A DNA stretch of 8,097 nucleotides from Oscillatoria sp. Prado101 (GCA_025454445.1 JALOOK010000186.1:1-8097), one strand, 5' to 3'. Shown: positions 1 through 6,391, counted from the first letter of the stretch. Notes: a model not told the origin generated them from the sequence alone. Numbers and translations are program-made.

Positions 1-288
1 AAAGCAATTGAAGGGTGGGGGGGGAAGTGGGCGCTTTTCGAGCGATCAAGGGGAGCATCCCATTTTTGCAAATACCGGGGTAATTTAAATCGGGCTGCTC
101 TGATATTAAACTGTGCCTGCGCGGGCGCTGTTTGTGGGATACCCCCATTGAAAGTGGGCGCTGTACAGGGCGTGGGGTTCTCCGCATGCAGGCATTGAGT
201 TTCAATCCTCGACCTCGTTTCCAGGGCGCTCGGATCTGGCTGTCCCACTTTCCCGCCTGCGCGTCCTCCCGGCGTGCGGTACGGATTG
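1..288. other. gene-free stretch at left edge
   Basis: I found no recognisable gene or RNA on either strand. Reading frames here are short or lack family features. Visible items are a G-run at 17-24 and an 11-bp direct repeat, AAGTGGGCGCT, at 25-35 and 152-162. The stretch lies downstream of the minus-strand DUF3119 gene and probably contains the 3' end of that transcript. Confidence 0.5.
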
Positions 289-678
289 CTAAGTGCGCGG
301 ACAGCGCAACTCCAGGCAGGTTCGCAGCATTTTGGGGTCAAATAAAATCGGCAGGAAGTGGATGCTCTTTACTTCTCGGAAGTAGAAGAGAATGGGAACT
401 GGGGGCCAAAAAATCCGCCAGTTTTGCCACTCCTGGTAGGGAAAGCGCCGGAGCAACTTGTCATTTCGGCAGACATCCAAGGCGGTTTCGGTGAATTTCA
501 AACGAATGGTGGCAGTCTGGAACAGGAGAAACAGCCCCAGTATAGCGATGGCGATTGCTGCCCAAGGTTGCACCGGCAGCAGGGGAACGGCTAGCACCGC
601 TAACACGACCGGCAGCGTATAGCTGGGAGCCAGTTCAACGGTTTGTGCCGATAGGGGAGAGGACGTGGTAGCAGTCAC
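289..678 (-). CDS. DUF3119 family membrane protein
   Basis: This 129-residue protein has no known biochemical function. The sequence shows a short polar N-terminus and then two hydrophobic segments at about residues 19-37 and 39-54, likely a membrane hairpin. A soluble tail follows with the conserved-looking stretches RRFPYQEWQNWRIFWPP (about 77-93) and ILFYFREVKSIHFLPILFDP (about 95-114). This layout fits DUF3119, a small cyanobacterial/plastid-lineage family of about this length. The start is GTG at 676-678; no in-frame ATG lies nearby and the upstream purine signal is weak. The gene begins 64 bp after the MlaE-type permease stop, in the same direction, so the two are probably co-transcribed. 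That pairing suggests, but does not show, a link to the lipid transporter. The family call is from memory of family features. Confidence 0.8.
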   Translation of the reverse strand: MTATTSSPLSAQTVELAPSYTLPVVLAVLAVPLLPVQPWAAIAIAILGLFLLFQTATIRLKFTETALDVCRNDKLLRRFPYQEWQNWRIFWPPVPILFYFREVKSIHFLPILFDPKMLRTCLELRCPRT

Positions 679-742
679 AGACTTTAATCCCGCTTTATGT
701 AAAGTAACCTTTCTCTGCTTTTAATTGTAGAGGGTTAAATCC

Positions 743-1558
743 TCACAAGCCGCGCATGACGGCGCTGCCGGTTCCCTGGAACATCAGCCAGGAGAGAAAA
801 AAGTTGAACATAAAGATGGCCAGCAGGGAGGTGACTACTGCGGTGGTGGTGGACTGTCCGACGCCTTTGGCTCCCCCTGTTGTGGTCAAACCCCAGCTGC
901 AGCCAATTACGGCGATTAAGCCTCCGAAGCAGACGGCTTTGATGACGGCGCTGCACAGATCCCAAACATCGAGGAAGCTGCGGGCGGAATCGATGAAGAC
1001 TCTTGCGGAGATGCCGTACATGGTGGTTGCGATCAGCATCCCCCCTGCCATGCCGGTGAGCAGGGACAGCACTGTCAAAACCGGCAGCATGACGCAGCAG
1101 GCGATCGTGCGGGGGAGCACCAGGTAATCAACCGGATCGGTTTTGAGGATGTAGAGGGCGTCAATCTGCTCGGTTACTTTCATGGTGCCGATTTCTGCGG
1201 CGAAGGCGGAACCGACGCGACCGGCAATGATCACGGCTGTCAGGACTGGGCCGAGTTCGCGGGTGAGGGAGAGGGCCAGAACGCCTCCCACCGCCCTGGC
1301 TGCGCCAAAGTTGATAAATTCTCGCGCAACTTGGATGGTGAACACCAAACCGACAAAGGTGGCGGTGAGGAGGGCGATCAGGAGGGACTCCGGGCCCACT
1401 GCTGCCATTTGGTCGAGGGTGTTGCGCCGGTGAATCTTGCCGGCAATCAGGTGCACGATTACTTGGCCTGCGAGAAAAATAGCAGCCAGCAAGCGCTGCA
1501 ACCACAATCCCAGGCTGGATCTAGAATTGGTTTCACTCAAGGGGGGACTATCGCACAA
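743..1558 (-). CDS. mlaE: MlaE/Ycf63-type ABC transporter permease
   Basis: This is the integral-membrane permease of an MCE/Mla-type lipid ABC transporter, related to plastid TGD1, red-algal Ycf63 and Synechocystis Slr1045. The 271 residues show the family hallmarks: an amphipathic N-terminal helix (about 15-40), then VGPESLLIALLTATFVG (54-70). The strongly conserved cytoplasmic loop spans 101-135, with ELGPVLTAVIIAGRVGSA followed by AAEIGTMKVTEQIDAL. Four or five hydrophobic segments run to the C-terminus. Length is typical, about 260 residues in the family. The start is inferred as TTG (1556-1558): no in-frame ATG occurs before residue 51, which is already inside the conserved domain. A TTG at codon 7 is an alternative. 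The ATPase and MCE substrate-binding subunits are not in this window; in cyanobacteria they are often encoded elsewhere. A DUF3119 gene follows 64 bp downstream. Confidence 0.93.
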   Translation of the reverse strand: MCDSPPLSETNSRSSLGLWLQRLLAAIFLAGQVIVHLIAGKIHRRNTLDQMAAVGPESLLIALLTATFVGLVFTIQVAREFINFGAARAVGGVLALSLTRELGPVLTAVIIAGRVGSAFAAEIGTMKVTEQIDALYILKTDPVDYLVLPRTIACCVMLPVLTVLSLLTGMAGGMLIATTMYGISARVFIDSARSFLDVWDLCSAVIKAVCFGGLIAVIGCSWGLTTTGGAKGVGQSTTTAVVTSLLAIFMFNFFLSWLMFQGTGSAVMRGL

Positions 1559-1633
1559 CTACAACTTAATTGTGGCAGAGCCTCCCAGTGTTCGTTCTTT
1601 TGGCTATTCCAGAAACGCCACAGTCCCAGTTGA

Positions 1634-1821
1634 GAGCTCGGATGATGGAGTTCCGAGCTCGGATGATGGAGTTCCCTTGCTCGACCGATGGAGCTCCCTT
1701 GCTCGGTTGATGGAGCTCCCTTGCTCGGTTGATGGAGCTCCCTTGCTCGGTTGATGGAGCTCCCTTGCTCGGGTGATGGAGCTCCTACCTCCAGCGATGG
1801 AGTTCCGAGCTCGAACGGTGG
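1634..1821. repeat. minisatellite, 21-22 bp units with GGAGYTCC core
   Basis: About eight tandem units run 1634-1654, 1655-1675, 1676-1697, 1698-1719, 1720-1741, 1742-1763, 1764-1785 and 1786-1806, then a partial unit to about 1821. Each unit contains GATGGAG(C/T)TCC. The three central 22-bp units (1698-1763) are identical, the next differs at one base, and the outer units are 21 bp and diverged. The GGAGCTCC/GAGCTC cores are self-complementary, so neighbouring units can pair into hairpins in RNA or single-stranded DNA. The array begins 76 bp upstream of the minus-strand permease start, so it may lie in that operon's promoter or leader. Unit lengths that are not multiples of three argue against coding. 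Confidence 0.93.
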
Positions 1822-1953
1822 TGGGGCTGGCTCATTCTGTGTTCTGGTTTGTGACTCCTTTTTCAGCTGCAACCCACACTACTGCCATATATGGGTTTCA
1901 TGCGGGTATTGACAAAACTCTCGCAGCTCACCAGCTAGCAATTATTTTCTGAA

Positions 1954-1970
1954 TGTAACATAATTTTACA
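1954..1970. promoter_or_regulatory. TGTAA-N7-TTACA dyad, possible operator
   Basis: Perfect 5-bp inverted repeat with a 7-bp A+T-rich spacer, ending 8 bp before the -35 hexamer of the promoter at 1979-2007. This is a position typical of activator sites. The regulator is unknown. It is not an NtcA site, because GTA and TAC are 9 rather than 8 bases apart. Confidence 0.35.
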
Positions 1971-1978
1971 AAAAAGGC

Positions 1979-2007
1979 TTGACAGCCAAATGGCTGCCCA
2001 ATAGAAT
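1979..2007 (+). promoter_or_regulatory. sigma-70-type promoter with dyad in spacer
   Basis: TTGACA (1979-1984) and TAGAAT (2002-2007) are separated by exactly 17 bp. This is a perfect -35 and a 5/6 match to the -10. A hyphenated palindrome, CAGCCA-AA-TGGCTG (1983-1996), overlaps the end of the -35 and the spacer and could be an operator. The promoter points at the oxygenase remnant and, about 550 bp on, the VMO-I gene. It may be the original promoter of the now-broken oxygenase gene or of a lost gene. Confidence 0.55.
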
Positions 2008-2215
2008 GGTCGTAACAAGAGGCAATGCTTCTCATATATCTGGCGCAAAACTTAATCTCGTACAGAAGAGGGCCAATCTAATGACCGCTCCTTTGACCGG
2101 GGCAGACTTATTGCTCTGTTGCGATCGCTAGACGCGCCCAGAGAAAGGCTTGCAGCAATTTTTGGGCACAGGTGCTAGGGCATAGGGGATGGGAAAAGTT
2201 ATACTGGTTCGCTAA

Positions 2216-2470
2216 CATCGAACTTTCGATTTAGAGAAAAACACTATGGCGGAGGTGAGCGCAGACCTCGAACAGGACATCTGAATTTGGAACAACAAGG
2301 TTTACCGGAGCCATCCCTTGCTCAGTAAGGACGACGAGCAGATCGCGCAATACCGGCGCTGGGTTCGCCAGTTCTACAAAGGAGGAGCTAATAATAGCTC
2401 GACCTGGAATGCGGCACAGGGGAACGAAAACATGAGTGAGGCAACTGATCTCTCGCAAGCCAACTCGTAG
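2216..2470 (+). pseudogene. C-terminal remnant of Rieske-type oxygenase
   Basis: The frame through 2246-2470 reads MAEVSADLEQDI, a TGA stop (2282-2284), then IWNNKVYRSHPLL, SKDDEQIAQYRRWVRQFYK and a tail ending at TAG (2468-2470). The pattern D-I-x-IW-x-NK-x-Y, then a P-x-L, then a YRRW-x-x-QFY ending is what I know from the C-terminal catalytic region of KshA/DAF-36-like Rieske [2Fe-2S] non-haem iron oxygenase alpha subunits. In those proteins a Pro or acidic residue normally stands where the stop is here. The frame is closed upstream by TAA at 2213-2215. The Rieske cluster motif (CxH...CxxH) and the iron-binding residues are absent from the window. It is therefore a broken 3' fragment, not a gene. 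Family assignment is by recalled motif and has not been searched. Confidence 0.62.
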
Positions 2471-2557
2471 TAACAGAAAACCTAAGAAGGCTGTCTCTTG
2501 GAATACCCTGGCTTATAGCCGTGGGGAGAATGTCAATTACTAAGAAGAGAAAATGAT
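2471..2557 (+). other. leader of VMO-I gene
   Basis: This is the short gap between the oxygenase remnant and the VMO-I gene. A purine-rich stretch, AAGAAGAGAAAA (2542-2553), precedes the ATG at 2558 and may act as a weak ribosome binding site. No clear promoter is visible in the gap itself. Confidence 0.4.
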
Positions 2558-3841
2558 ATGAAGTTAAAATCCCAGCTAAAGGCTCCCATCTGTGGGATTG
2601 CCCTGATGCTCGTAATGTCTGGTGCAAAATGCGGTGCGGATGTAGAAGTAGGAGTTGACAGTAAAACTCTAGATGTTTTAAAACAAGGTATTGAGGAGTT
2701 AAGGCGACAGCCGGATCGCTGGGAGGAAACGATGCTTGCCACAGTTAAACAGTTGGAAGAGTCAAGCAACAAAGTAGCGAAGCAAGTGGCTCAGGAAGTT
2801 CGTTCGACCTACAATAGTATCGCTGGTCAAACAGGCAGTGAATTTTCCTGCCGGTCCGATTTCGTTGTTATACGGCTAGAGCAGCGACTGCAGAAAATTG
2901 GGCATAAACTAGATAAAGCTCGTTTTCCAGCTCCTGATATATTTCCAGTCATTTGCTCTACTAATCCCTCCGATAGCATTACGTTAGCTACCAATTTGTT
3001 AGTGTTCTACGGATTCGATTTTCAGGAGGAGTTTAATCAACCAGACAAACCATTTAATGCTTATCTGCAATATGCAGATGGCACGGGGAAGCAAGCAGTA
3101 GGCTTTGTAGCAATTCCTCACAACTATCAGCTTGTAGTGGATCTGCAAAGTCCAGAACTGAAACAGGTTATTCGGGCAATGAACCCAAATAAAGGACCGC
3201 AGATCGTACTTGAGTGGGGCGGGCGGAATGTGGGAGTTAACCCAGATAAACAACGAAATAATCAAGCTGCACTACCAATTATCCTACCGGCACCAGAACC
3301 GCCAAAGCCCCCAAAGAGAGATTATGTCGCTGTTGGCAAGATTGGGCCATTTGGGGGTCCCTATGGTGATTGGACGACCGAGGAAAGATGTCCAACGGGA
3401 CAGTGGGTGTTAGGTGCTTCGCTGAAGATAGAGCCAGAACAGAAGACAGGTGATGATACTGCCCTCAATGGTATTTATTTGTTGTGCGGAACAGTTGAAG
3501 ACAAAGGAAGTGTAACAGAAATATCATCTGGAACTGGAGGGTGGGGAGACAAAATAAATGTAGGAAATTGTGGTGATAAGTATGTAACTGGTGTGCAGTT
3601 AAGAATTGAAGGACCTCAAGGGAGCGGCGATGATACTGGCGCTGTTGATGCGGAATTTCTGTGTCAAGACGGGAAAAGGTTTGCTTCTGCTCGACTTGGT
3701 TGGGGGGGATGGTCAAGCTTAAAAACTTGTCCTCCGGCTTCGGCAATTTGTGGCATAAAGACAAAAGTTGAGCCCTCACAGGGAAAGGGTGATGACACTG
3801 CTTTGAATGACGCTGAGTTTACTTGCTGCTCACTGCCTTGA
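2558..3841 (+). CDS. exported VMO-I domain protein
   Basis: This 427-residue protein is probably secreted. Residues 1-28 form a signal peptide: a basic MKLKSQLK start, a hydrophobic core ICGIALMLVM, then SGAKCGA. Lys before Cys25 argues against a lipobox. Residues 35-120 are charged and probably helical or coiled-coil. Residues 130-235 are an unrecognised region with Cys98 and Cys133 as a possible disulfide. A Pro-rich linker (240-253) leads to a VMO-I domain (about 256-425), the threefold beta-prism of hen vitelline membrane outer layer protein I. All three repeats are visible: G-x-W/Y-G-D/G-W, a Cys, L/T-K/R-x-E-P-type strand, then GDDT at 298-301, 357-360 and 411-414, ending in C or CC. 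VMO-I folds are considered lectin-like, so a glycan-binding role is inference. G+C is visibly lower than in the flanking genes, suggesting acquisition. Confidence 0.85.
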   Translation: MKLKSQLKAPICGIALMLVMSGAKCGADVEVGVDSKTLDVLKQGIEELRRQPDRWEETMLATVKQLEESSNKVAKQVAQEVRSTYNSIAGQTGSEFSCRSDFVVIRLEQRLQKIGHKLDKARFPAPDIFPVICSTNPSDSITLATNLLVFYGFDFQEEFNQPDKPFNAYLQYADGTGKQAVGFVAIPHNYQLVVDLQSPELKQVIRAMNPNKGPQIVLEWGGRNVGVNPDKQRNNQAALPIILPAPEPPKPPKRDYVAVGKIGPFGGPYGDWTTEERCPTGQWVLGASLKIEPEQKTGDDTALNGIYLLCGTVEDKGSVTEISSGTGGWGDKINVGNCGDKYVTGVQLRIEGPQGSGDDTGAVDAEFLCQDGKRFASARLGWGGWSSLKTCPPASAICGIKTKVEPSQGKGDDTALNDAEFTCCSLP

Positions 3842-3940
3842 AAAGGGGATATCTCAATAAATTTGTTGAGTGCGGTTCAGAGCAGTTGCCGACAGGGGCG
3901 CTGGGTCAGAGAAAATTTTCAGCCAGCTTTTAGCGCCGAT
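3842..3940. other. spacer between VMO-I gene and repeat elements
   Basis: No gene or clear terminator is seen in this short spacer. It separates the VMO-I stop from the first TTAGAGC repeat border. Confidence 0.4.
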
Positions 3941-4158
3941 TTAGAGCTTGTTGATTAACTAATTGTTAAGTCCGCCGCCGGTGAGAAACCGGGTTTCGCG
4001 CTGTGTCGCCGCGGTTTACAGACATTCTTTGTTGGCGGCAGACATTTCGGGTGAACCCGCCCCCACTCACATTTAATAGCTCACAGCCGTAGGGGCGGGA
4101 CCGGCCTGCCCCAGTTTCTGGCAGCCTTCACTTTTTATTGATAAACAATCTCTTAGAG
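3941..4158. repeat. intergenic repeat element, copy A
   Basis: Copy A is about 218 bp with imperfect inverted ends: left TTAGAGCTTGTTGATTAAC at 3941, right TTGATAAACAATCTCTTA ending at 4155. It shares blocks in the same order with copy B: TAATTGTTAAGTC, then GGTGAGAAACCGGGTTTC (palindrome GAAACCGGGTTTC at 3985-3997), then a G+C-rich block. Next come GCCG-AGGG, a TGCCCC block, GTTTCT, CCTTCACTTT and the right border. It has no open frame of note. It resembles a MITE or a structured intergenic repeat; which one cannot be decided here. Confidence 0.75.
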
Positions 4159-4170
4159 CTTGTTTATCAA
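4138..4170. repeat. 33-nt hairpin at junction of repeat copies
   Basis: TTGATAAACAA (4138-4148) and TTGTTTATCAA (4160-4170) are perfect 11-bp inverted arms. Inside them CTC-TTA-GAG pairs again after a single T/C mismatch, giving a near-continuous stem with a 3-nt loop. The hairpin is made by the right end of copy A meeting the left end of copy B. Confidence 0.85.
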
Positions 4171-4332
4171 GTAATTGTTAAGTCTGCAGGGGGTGAGAAA
4201 CCGGGTTTCTTTTGCTGGGGGAACTCATCTTTTAGGCTCCTAGCCGCAGGGCGGCTACCGGCGACTGCCCCCGGTTTCTAGAACCTTCACTTTGTCTTTA
4301 TAAACACTCTCTTATAAACAGTCTTTTAGAGG
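4153..4332. repeat. intergenic repeat element, copy B
   Basis: This second, head-to-tail copy begins TTAGAGCTTGTTTATCAAG and carries GAAACCGGGTTTC at 4197-4209. It reaches a right border TTTATAAACACTCTCTTA at 4297-4314, followed by a second degenerate border TTATAAACAGTCTTTTAGAG (4312-4331). It is shorter than copy A, mainly through loss of G+C-rich interior sequence. Six bases, TTAGAG, are shared at the A/B junction. Confidence 0.72.
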
Positions 4333-4382
4333 CAGGGCATATCTGCAAAAAACGCCACGCACCCCCCGCACCCCTCTACAAA

Positions 4383-4413
4383 AAAACCGGGTTTTTTGAA
4401 AAAACCCGGTTTT
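4383..4413 (-). terminator. AAAACCGGGTTTTTT hairpin, likely ppx terminator
   Basis: There are perfect 15-bp arms (4383-4397 and 4399-4413) around a single G. Read on the minus strand, the stem lies 41 bp after the ppx stop. It is followed by a run of T from the A-run at 4380-4386, so it can serve as an intrinsic terminator for ppx. The core CCGGG is flanked by A/T pairs. It also belongs to the AAACCGGGTTT palindrome family seen at 3985, 4197 and 4437, so it may be a repeat reused as a terminator. Confidence 0.6.
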
Positions 4414-4454
4414 GAAACGACCGCCAACTTCTTCAAGAAACCCGGTTTTTCAAG

Positions 4455-6098
4455 TCAGCCAACCGGCACCGGCACCGGCTCCAAGCGAACCACCAATTTA
4501 ACGCCGTATTCCGCCTCAAACACCTGTTTCTTCTGATCCAAACTCCAGCGCTCTAAAACGCACTCATCCGAAGGCAGTGCCGGCAGAATCCGCAAGAGCA
4601 ATTCTCGCAGCGCCGGACGGAACTCGCACTTCACCTGGGCGATAGCGCCAATTTGCCGCCGGTCGAGCGCCACCGCCACCCGCAGCAAAGCGCTCAATTG
4701 ACTCACCATCTGCCGGTGCTGTTTGCTAGGCAAACTTCGATAGTTATCGTGCTTTTTCTTCGGCCCACTCTTGCGGTGGTAGCGGGCGATATTAGCTATT
4801 ACTTCTATCTCGGTTTCCGTGTAACCGAGCAACTCGCCATTGCGAATCAAATAATAAGAGTGCTTGTGGTGGAAAGAGTGACTGACGTGCAAGCCGCAGT
4901 TGTGCAAAATACCAGCCGCCCACAAGAGTTCCCGCTCTTCCGAACTCCAGTTGTGCAAAACGCCCTGAGTTTGGTCAAACAGGTCGAGGGCAAAAGCAGC
5001 CACTCGCTCAGCGGATTCCAGGTGAACTTCGTATTTCTCGGCGATTTTGATAACGCTGCGCTGGCGCACAGAACTCTGGAAGCGCAGCCGGTCTGAAATC
5101 AAACCGTGGGTGAGCATCCAGTCTACCACGATGCCTTCCCGCAACGAGCGCTCGCAGACCGTCAGCAACTCCACCCCCAGCAGCGTCATAGCTTCCTGTA
5201 AAATCAGAGCGCCGGCTAAAATAATTTCCGACCGGCGATCTGACATCCCTGGAATCGCCGAACGCTCCGAATTGGAAAGCTTGCGCAAGCGATTCACCAG
5301 GTTAGACACGTCTTTCAGACTGAATTGAAAGCCGGTGAGCGGACTGGGCACCACGCCCAACTTTTCGCGGGCGATAATCGTTGCCAAGGTTTCAATCGTC
5401 CCAGATGTGCCCACCAAACGGGGTTGCTCCCCTGCTTGCAAATGCGCCCGCAACTCGTCAGTCGGGCGCTCCAGCGTACCGCGCACGAAAGCTTGCAGGT
5501 ATTGAAACTCAGCATTGCTAATCGGATCGGTGGTGATGAATTCCGCAGTCAGCCGAACTGCGCCCACTTTGGTGCTGCTCAGGGAGCGAGGCTCGTGCCC
5601 ATCCCCTAAAATTAATTCTGTAGAGCCGCCGCCAATATCAATAATAATGTGGGGCTGGTTGTTGAATTCCATCCCCGACAGGACGCCCAGATAGATTCTC
5701 CGGGCTTCTTCTTGACCGGAGATTAAGCTGACAGACAGACCTAACTCCTCTCGTACCTGCTGCAAAAAGTCTCGCCCATTCGGAGCCTCGCGCACGGCGC
5801 TAGTTGCCACAGCCACAACCGTTTCCGCATTCAGGCTTTTGGCAATTTCTTGAAAGCGCCGCAGGGTGTCCGTAGCGCGTTTGATCACTGCCGGTTTCAA
5901 GTCGCCAGTTTCCGGACTGCGGTCGCCCAGCCGCACCGTTTCCTTCTCTCTGGCAAGAATCGTAAAAGTTGACAGTTTGGGTTCAATCCGCACCACCACC
6001 ATGTGCAGGGAGTTAGTCCCCAAATCGATGGCAGCGATAATCCGGTCTTGCTCCACAGATGGAGCGGGAATCTTAACTAAAGGAACTGTATTGACCAT
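4455..6098 (-). CDS. ppx: Ppx/GppA phosphatase (exopolyphosphatase)
   Basis: This enzyme hydrolyses terminal phosphate from polyphosphate and/or pppGpp in the cytoplasm. The 547-residue protein has the ASKHA-fold nucleotide/phosphate loops: AAIDLGTNSLHMVV (22-35), SGQEEARRIYLG (127-138, with the catalytic-type Glu), IDIGGGSTELI (153-163) and GTSGTIETLAT (230-240). A C-terminal HD-like helical domain follows, with GILHNCGLHVSHSFHHKHSY (396-415) and IARYHRKSG (437-445). The usual HD/HE pair reads HN here. The family's long two-domain form is about 500-550 residues. The frame is open upstream to 6305, but those 69 residues are low-complexity and Arg/Pro-rich and lie over a repeat-like sequence. 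I therefore place the start at ATG 6096-6098 (MVNTVPL), 17 residues before the conserved start. No strong Shine-Dalgarno is seen. The gene is divergent from ubiA. Confidence 0.92.
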   Translation of the reverse strand: MVNTVPLVKIPAPSVEQDRIIAAIDLGTNSLHMVVVRIEPKLSTFTILAREKETVRLGDRSPETGDLKPAVIKRATDTLRRFQEIAKSLNAETVVAVATSAVREAPNGRDFLQQVREELGLSVSLISGQEEARRIYLGVLSGMEFNNQPHIIIDIGGGSTELILGDGHEPRSLSSTKVGAVRLTAEFITTDPISNAEFQYLQAFVRGTLERPTDELRAHLQAGEQPRLVGTSGTIETLATIIAREKLGVVPSPLTGFQFSLKDVSNLVNRLRKLSNSERSAIPGMSDRRSEIILAGALILQEAMTLLGVELLTVCERSLREGIVVDWMLTHGLISDRLRFQSSVRQRSVIKIAEKYEVHLESAERVAAFALDLFDQTQGVLHNWSSEERELLWAAGILHNCGLHVSHSFHHKHSYYLIRNGELLGYTETEIEVIANIARYHRKSGPKKKHDNYRSLPSKQHRQMVSQLSALLRVAVALDRRQIGAIAQVKCEFRPALRELLLRILPALPSDECVLERWSLDQKKQVFEAEYGVKLVVRLEPVPVPVG

Positions 6099-6391
6099 TA
6101 CCGTATATCTAGGGTTACAACCCCAGCCCATATTTCCAGATTCAGCATATCTTAAAAGGGGTCTTTTTCCGCTCGGCTGGCGCTTATTGTCACGCTCTCT
6201 GCGCTCCGCCCGCGACAGGGGTGAGGGGTGATGTCGGCAATTCCCCTGAGGTTTACTTGGACAGTCCGGCGCTATCCCAGCCAAGAGTCCTGCAAAGCCT
6301 GCCAAATTTCAGCTTCCGCCACACGGAAGCCTTCAGGCACCGGCCCACCGAAAAAGTTCTAGCGACTGAGCGTGAAAACTGCACAAACCAA
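6099..6391. other. ppx-ubiA divergent intergenic region
   Basis: This region carries the unseen ppx promoter, a perfect 7-bp hairpin GCTTCCG-N5-CGGAAGC (6312-6330) and a 28-codon minus-strand frame (6272-6358) described under findings. Near 6165-6230 there is a G+C-rich stretch (GCGCTCCGCCCGCGACAGGG) of intergenic-repeat character. No intact gene is supported. Confidence 0.5.

Larger units (their letters stand above)
1822..2215. other. intergenic region, no intact gene
   Basis: There is no intact coding sequence here. It contains a 10-bp palindrome CCATATATGG (1885-1894), the promoter and dyad elements listed separately, and a HIP1 octamer (2121-2128). A short frame at 2184-2231 (codons giving KLYWFANIELSI, then a stop) may be more of the oxygenase remnant that begins just downstream, in a different frame. 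That link is speculative. Confidence 0.45.

Noticed and set aside
132..494. Plus-strand 120-codon frame
   Set aside because: It overlaps the DUF3119 gene antisense and has no recognisable features.
1634..1821. Possible CRISPR-like array
   Set aside because: The units abut without unique spacers and are too short; it is a simple tandem repeat.
1537..1872. Minus-strand 111-codon frame with repeats such as EQGSSINRARELHQPS
   Set aside because: It is the minisatellite read in frame. Unit lengths of 21-22 bp shift the frame, and the peptide has no family features.
1955..1969. NtcA site GTA-N8-TAC
   Set aside because: The spacing between GTA and TAC is 9, not 8.
2077..2130. Small plus-strand ORF MTAPLTGADLLLCCDR
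   Set aside because: It is sixteen codons with no ribosome site or conservation evidence, and it ends inside a HIP1 octamer.
4653..5096. Plus-strand 147-codon frame inside ppx
   Set aside because: It is an antisense shadow of the conserved Ppx coding sequence.
6099..6305. 69-residue N-terminal extension of the Ppx protein
   Set aside because: It is Arg/Pro-rich, lies over repeat-like G+C-rich sequence and is absent from the family; ATG 6098 gives normal length.
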